Source: Qipengyuania sp.
GTDB lineage: Bacteria; Pseudomonadota; Alphaproteobacteria; Sphingomonadales; Sphingomonadaceae
Assembly: GCA_019745075.1 (NCBI GenBank)
Contig: JAIETR010000024.1
Coordinates: 1 to 64,000 of the forward strand
Direction of reading: 5' to 3'
Length of the DNA stretch: 64,000 nucleotides
The notes beneath the pieces are model-generated. The model had not been told where the DNA came from. It ran no database searches and saw only the letters and a program-made list of their open reading frames with translations. The translations under genes were made by a program, and so were the position numbers. Every line of letters begins with the position of its first letter. The stretch's first letter is position 1. Below, in pieces: positions 60,556 to 64,000 of this stretch.

Positions 60556-62736
60556 TCAGCTCCTCGTTCGCGGCAGGCCCAGGCCCGCTTCGGCCACAAT
60601 GCTGCGCTGCACTTCGCTGGTACCCGCATAGATCGTGCTTGGCACTGAGCGCCGGTAATCCTGCTCGATCCGGCCGGTCGGCGTGAACGCCTGCAGCAGC
60701 GTATCGGGCGCGGCGAGCGCCATCAGCTCGGTGCCGCACTTTATCCAGCTCTCGCTGCCGAACAGCTTAGCGGACGGGCCGTAATGCTTCTGCGGCTTGC
60801 CCACGCCAACTCCCCAGGCGGTCCGGCGGCTCAGCACGTCGACGACTTCGAGGCGCACTGCCGAACGCGCCAGCCCTGCGCGGATGGCCGGATCCTCGAT
60901 CGCAGGCCCGCCATGGCGTTGCGCGCCGCGCGCCCATTCCAATGCGCCTTCGAGCATGTTCTTGATCGCTCCGACATAATGGTCGCCCGAGCCCTGCTCC
61001 ATCGTCAGCGCGGCGGCCAGTACCTTCACCCCGCCATTGACCTCGCCCAGCCGGTAAGCGTCGGACACGCGCACGCCTTCGTAAAAGGTCGTGTTGGTCC
61101 GCTCGTTGCCGATCGTCTTGATCTCGTCGCAGCGATAGCCCGGCGCGTCGAGCGGCAGCGCGAACAGCGTGATTCCGCCATGCTTGTCCTCGCCGGTGCG
61201 GGTCAGCATCAGCGCGTACTGCGCGAGATGGCCTTGCGACGTGAACATCTTCTGCCCGTCGATGATCCAGTCGTCGCCGTCGCGCACTGCCTTGGTGCGG
61301 GCGGCGAAGATGTCCGAACCGCAGGACGGCTCCGAATAGCCCAGCGACGCATAGGCTTCGGCGGAGGCGAGCTTGGGCAGGATTTCCGCCTTCGCTGCTT
61401 CCGAACCGAAATGGAGGACCATCTTGCCCAGCATGTCGGATACCGAAATGACTACATGGCCCCAGTCATATTCGGTGAATACCTTCTTGATCGCCGAGAC
61501 CGAGAAGCGGTCGCAGGCGCTGCCGCCATGTTCCACCGGCCAGTCGGGATAGAGCAGGTTGATCGCGGCGAGCTTGCGGTACAGCTCGCGATCGAAGAAA
61601 TCGTCAGAGACGAATTGCTGCTCGCGCCGCTCGAACGTGGCATGCTCCTTGAATATCGCGCGAACCGTCGCCGCGATCTCGAGAGACCCCTGCGGATATT
61701 CGAAGCTGATCGCGGTGGCGCCAGCGTCCGGCAGCGCAGACGTGGCTTCGGACCAGAGGCGATCGGCGATCACGGGCAAATCGTCGTCCGGGTTGCCGGC
61801 GAGCAGCGACCATTGGGTGACGCGACGGAAATAGATCTGCGCGTCATATTCCATCGTCATGCCATAGCCGCCGAAGACGCGCATCGCCTTGATCACGGCG
61901 GGGCGGCAGGCTTCGGCCGCCCACCAGGCGCACATCCGCACCATGGCGCCGGCTTCGGCGTTGCCGTTGCTCAGCGCCTCGACGGTCCGCCACACGAGGA
62001 GCGTGGCACCTTCGACTTCGCAATGCGCTTCGGCGAGCGGGTGGGCGAGGCCCTGATAGCCGCCGATCGGCTTTCCGAAAGCGTGGCGTTCCTTGGCATA
62101 GTCGGCGGCGAGAAGGATCGCCTTGCGCGCGGCAGCGGCCGTCGCGGCAGCGTTGAGCAGCTTCCATTCGTCGATCGCGGCGCCATAGGCGGCGACCGCT
62201 TCCGGCCCCGACGCCAGCAATTCGCCGACATCCGGCCCGAGTACGATCCGGCGTGCCGCGCTGGAACCGATATTGGCTTCGGGCGCGCCGAACGGCCCGG
62301 CAGCGACGCGCACGTCCTCGCCGCTCAGGAACAGGATGCTGTCAGCGGCTCCCGCCGCCGCGATCAGCTGCGCGCTGCTGTCAGCGGGGCGCAGCGCGAG
62401 CGTGGCGATCTTGCCTTCCGCGATGCCTGCCACATCGCCGCCGAGACGCGCCAGCAGGCGGGCGGTGACGATGACATCGAGCGCCGGGATCACGGGAACG
62501 AATTCGCCGAAGACTTCGGCGATGACCACGGCGTCCATCAGGCCGGCCCCGGCGCCACCATCATCCTCGGGGACCCGGAGCAGCGGCAATCCCATCTCGA
62601 CGAACGCCAGCCAGGTAGCGGCGTCGTGGCCCTGGGCTTCGGCTTCGCGAATGCGTGCCGGGGGCGAGGCCTTGGTGAACGCGCGTGAGAGCGCGTCCTT
62701 CATCATCTCCTGGTCTTCGGACAGTTCGAGATTCAT
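60556..62736 (-). CDS. Fused double acyl-CoA dehydrogenase, 726 aa
   Basis: Two acyl-CoA dehydrogenase domains are joined. The N-terminal one (1 to about 345) contains FGKPIGGYQGLAHPLAEAH and MRVFGGYGMTMEYDAQIYFRR; the C-terminal one (about 350-726) contains LGYSEPSCGSD, GQKMFTSQGH, TMEQGSGDHYVGA and ends with YAGTSEVQRS. Single dehydrogenases are about 390 residues, so this is a true fusion. Actinobacterial steroid side-chain dehydrogenases are made of two different subunits, and this resembles such a pair in one chain. It overlaps the ligase gene by 4 bases. Confidence 0.9.
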   Translation of the reverse strand: MNLELSEDQEMMKDALSRAFTKASPPARIREAEAQGHDAATWLAFVEMGLPLLRVPEDDGGAGAGLMDAVVIAEVFGEFVPVIPALDVIVTARLLARLGGDVAGIAEGKIATLALRPADSSAQLIAAAGAADSILFLSGEDVRVAAGPFGAPEANIGSSAARRIVLGPDVGELLASGPEAVAAYGAAIDEWKLLNAAATAAAARKAILLAADYAKERHAFGKPIGGYQGLAHPLAEAHCEVEGATLLVWRTVEALSNGNAEAGAMVRMCAWWAAEACRPAVIKAMRVFGGYGMTMEYDAQIYFRRVTQWSLLAGNPDDDLPVIADRLWSEATSALPDAGATAISFEYPQGSLEIAATVRAIFKEHATFERREQQFVSDDFFDRELYRKLAAINLLYPDWPVEHGGSACDRFSVSAIKKVFTEYDWGHVVISVSDMLGKMVLHFGSEAAKAEILPKLASAEAYASLGYSEPSCGSDIFAARTKAVRDGDDWIIDGQKMFTSQGHLAQYALMLTRTGEDKHGGITLFALPLDAPGYRCDEIKTIGNERTNTTFYEGVRVSDAYRLGEVNGGVKVLAAALTMEQGSGDHYVGAIKNMLEGALEWARGAQRHGGPAIEDPAIRAGLARSAVRLEVVDVLSRRTAWGVGVGKPQKHYGPSAKLFGSESWIKCGTELMALAAPDTLLQAFTPTGRIEQDYRRSVPSTIYAGTSEVQRSIVAEAGLGLPRTRS

Positions 62737-64000
62737 GCGGGGTCCCTTTCCTGTGCGGCGAGCGATTTGACGCGCTCGCGCAGCTCGGTTTTCAAGATCT
62801 TGCCCGCGGGCGTGCGCGGGAAATCGTCGACGATCACCAGACGCTCGGGCGTCTTCTGGCGCGCGATGCCGGCAGCGGCGAAGTGCGCTGCGATATCGTC
62901 GGTGGAAAGTGCGGCATCGGGCTTAAGCCGGACGAAAACGCCGACCTTCTCGCCCATCCGCGCATCGGGCCAGGCGACGACCGCGGCCTCGGCCACCGCC
63001 GGGTGAAGCGTCAGCACGTCTTCGACTTCCTTCGACGAGATATTCTCGCCGCCGCGAATGATGATGTCCTTCTTGCGATCGACGATGCGCAGATAGCCGT
63101 CGGCGTCGAGTTGACCCATGTCGCCGGTGTGGAACCAGCCATCCTCGGCAAACCCGGCGGCATTATGCGATGGGTCGATATAGCCCTTGAAGAGCTCCGG
63201 CCCCATGCTGACGATCTCCCCGGGGAGATCCTCGCCGACCGTCGCGCCTTCGTCGTCGACGAGCCGTATCTGCACACCGGCCAGGAGGCGGCCATCGGTG
63301 GTGGCGCGCTTCTGGAAGGGATCGGCGGGAGTCGCGCCCGAAATCGTCGGATGCTCGGTCGAGCCATAGGTGCGCGTGCCGGGCCATCGGTGCTGTTCGC
63401 AGCGCTCCATCAAGGTCGATGGCACGCTGGCGGCGCCTACGGAGAGTTGCACCATGCCCGTGGGGAAGAGTTCGGCCGCCCGGTCGAGCAGGAACGAAAC
63501 CATGAAGGGCACGCCGCCCGCCCGATCAGGGCGATGGCGCTTGATCAGCTCGACGGCGAGATCCTCGTCCCAGGCATCCATCATCAGGCATGCGTCCGCG
63601 GCCAAGAAGGGCCGCAATGCCGCGATCACGCCGGCGCTGTGCCCGGCCGGCAGCGGCAGCAATTTGGGACGCCCCTCGGGCGAAGGGACGGTCGGAAAGA
63701 GCGGGACTTCCGCGCCGAAGCTGTTGTGCGTGTGGACCACGCCTTTGGGCGCCGAGGTCGTGCCTGAGGTGAACATGATCAGCCACGGATCGTCGGACGT
63801 CGCGGACAGGGCAGGGAGCTGAAGCGCGCCCCGGTCGAGATCGCGCCAGCGTGTGACTTGGCCCGGCATGGACTCGTCTCCGACGACGATCACCAGCTCG
63901 AGCGTGGGCACGTCGCCGAGCGCGCCGATGCGCGCGCCGTAATCGATCTTTTTCCAGCGATCGGGAACCACCACCGCCTTGGCGCCGACCGTGTTCATGA
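62733..64000 (-). CDS. Acyl-CoA synthetase (AMP-forming), N-terminus cut by the window
   Basis: The visible 422 or so residues have IMFTSGTTSAPKGVVHTHN (phosphate loop), TYGSTEHP, GWFHTGDMGQLD, DRKKDIIIRGGENIS and the C-terminal PRTPAGKILK with the catalytic Lys. Full proteins of this family are about 540 residues, so about 120 are missing past position 64000. It activates a carboxylic acid with ATP and CoA and heads an operon with the fused dehydrogenase and a hydratase, so it probably makes the CoA ester that enters side-chain degradation. Confidence 0.93.
   Translation of the reverse strand, partial: MNTVGAKAVVVPDRWKKIDYGARIGALGDVPTLELVIVVGDESMPGQVTRWRDLDRGALQLPALSATSDDPWLIMFTSGTTSAPKGVVHTHNSFGAEVPLFPTVPSPEGRPKLLPLPAGHSAGVIAALRPFLAADACLMMDAWDEDLAVELIKRHRPDRAGGVPFMVSFLLDRAAELFPTGMVQLSVGAASVPSTLMERCEQHRWPGTRTYGSTEHPTISGATPADPFQKRATTDGRLLAGVQIRLVDDEGATVGEDLPGEIVSMGPELFKGYIDPSHNAAGFAEDGWFHTGDMGQLDADGYLRIVDRKKDIIIRGGENISSKEVEDVLTLHPAVAEAAVVAWPDARMGEKVGVFVRLKPDAALSTDDIAAHFAAAGIARQKTPERLVIVDDFPRTPAGKILKTELRERVKSLAAQERDPA

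Noticed and set aside
60784..62688. Open frame of 634 codons on the + strand
   Set aside because: Mirror of the fused acyl-CoA dehydrogenase gene; no recognisable domains.
1..64000. CRISPR arrays, insertion sequences and rRNA genes
   Set aside because: No regularly spaced repeats, transposase motifs or rRNA sequence were seen on reading the window.

Overview
The window looks like a GC-rich alphaproteobacterium, most likely a sphingomonad (Sphingomonas, Novosphingobium, Sphingobium or a relative). The reasons are the codon use, an 800-residue TonB-dependent receptor of sphingomonad type, many short mixed-strand catabolic operons, and an accessory island of mobile-element genes next to a tRNA. 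No 16S rRNA or other strong marker is present, so the genus is not settled.

Region 1 (1 to about 17.7 kb) is an integrated mobile element. It starts at a complete tRNA-Gly(GCC) gene. A large serine recombinase points at the tRNA, and its last codons are read from the antisense strand of the tRNA. A leftward block follows: three genes of unknown function (292, 94 and 785 aa), a ParB-like protein, a small cysteine-containing protein, a phage-type Dam methylase, an unknown protein, a Lon-like AAA protein with degenerate ATPase motifs, a single-domain ubiquitin-like protein and a ThiF/E1-like adenylyltransferase. The order ParB first and ThiF last recalls PRTRC cassettes, but no E2 or JAB peptidase is recognisable. 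Two unknown rightward genes sit against this block, each preceded by the same GATACGATCGT element. Rightward transfer genes follow: a MobA/MobL-type relaxase, a second short relaxase-like protein and a DEDDh exonuclease. A GHKL-ATPase gene broken by a stop codon ends the region. No second copy of the tRNA end was found, so the right boundary is uncertain.

Region 2 (17.8 kb to the end) is a dense catabolic cluster. It encodes oxidation of an alcohol to a CoA ester with racemisation of an alpha-methyl centre (GMC oxidoreductase, aldehyde dehydrogenase, AMACR-type racemase, acyl-CoA ligase). It also encodes beta-oxidation and side-chain cleavage (acyl-CoA dehydrogenases including a double-domain fusion, enoyl-CoA hydratases, MaoC, SDRs, and an SCP-x-like thiolase with a DUF35 protein). 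Oxygenases include a P450, a Rieske oxygenase, two Baeyer-Villiger monooxygenases, two class A flavin hydroxylases and a nitronate-monooxygenase-like protein. An Mhp-like meta-cleavage route is present (MhpA, MhpB, MhpC, an HpaH/MhpD-type hydratase). A four-gene module with its own LysR regulator matches itaconate/C5-dicarboxylate degradation (acyl-CoA dehydrogenase, CoA transferase, MaoC-type hydratase, citramalyl-CoA lyase).

Together these suggest breakdown of a hydrophobic compound that has, or becomes, an aromatic ring and carries a methyl-branched side chain; an aromatic terpenoid or alkylphenol would fit. The substrate itself is inference. Regulators are three LysR proteins, one LuxR-type and one IclR-type. 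A recurring GGGGACA half-palindrome lies in six of the intergenic promoter regions and may define a common regulon.
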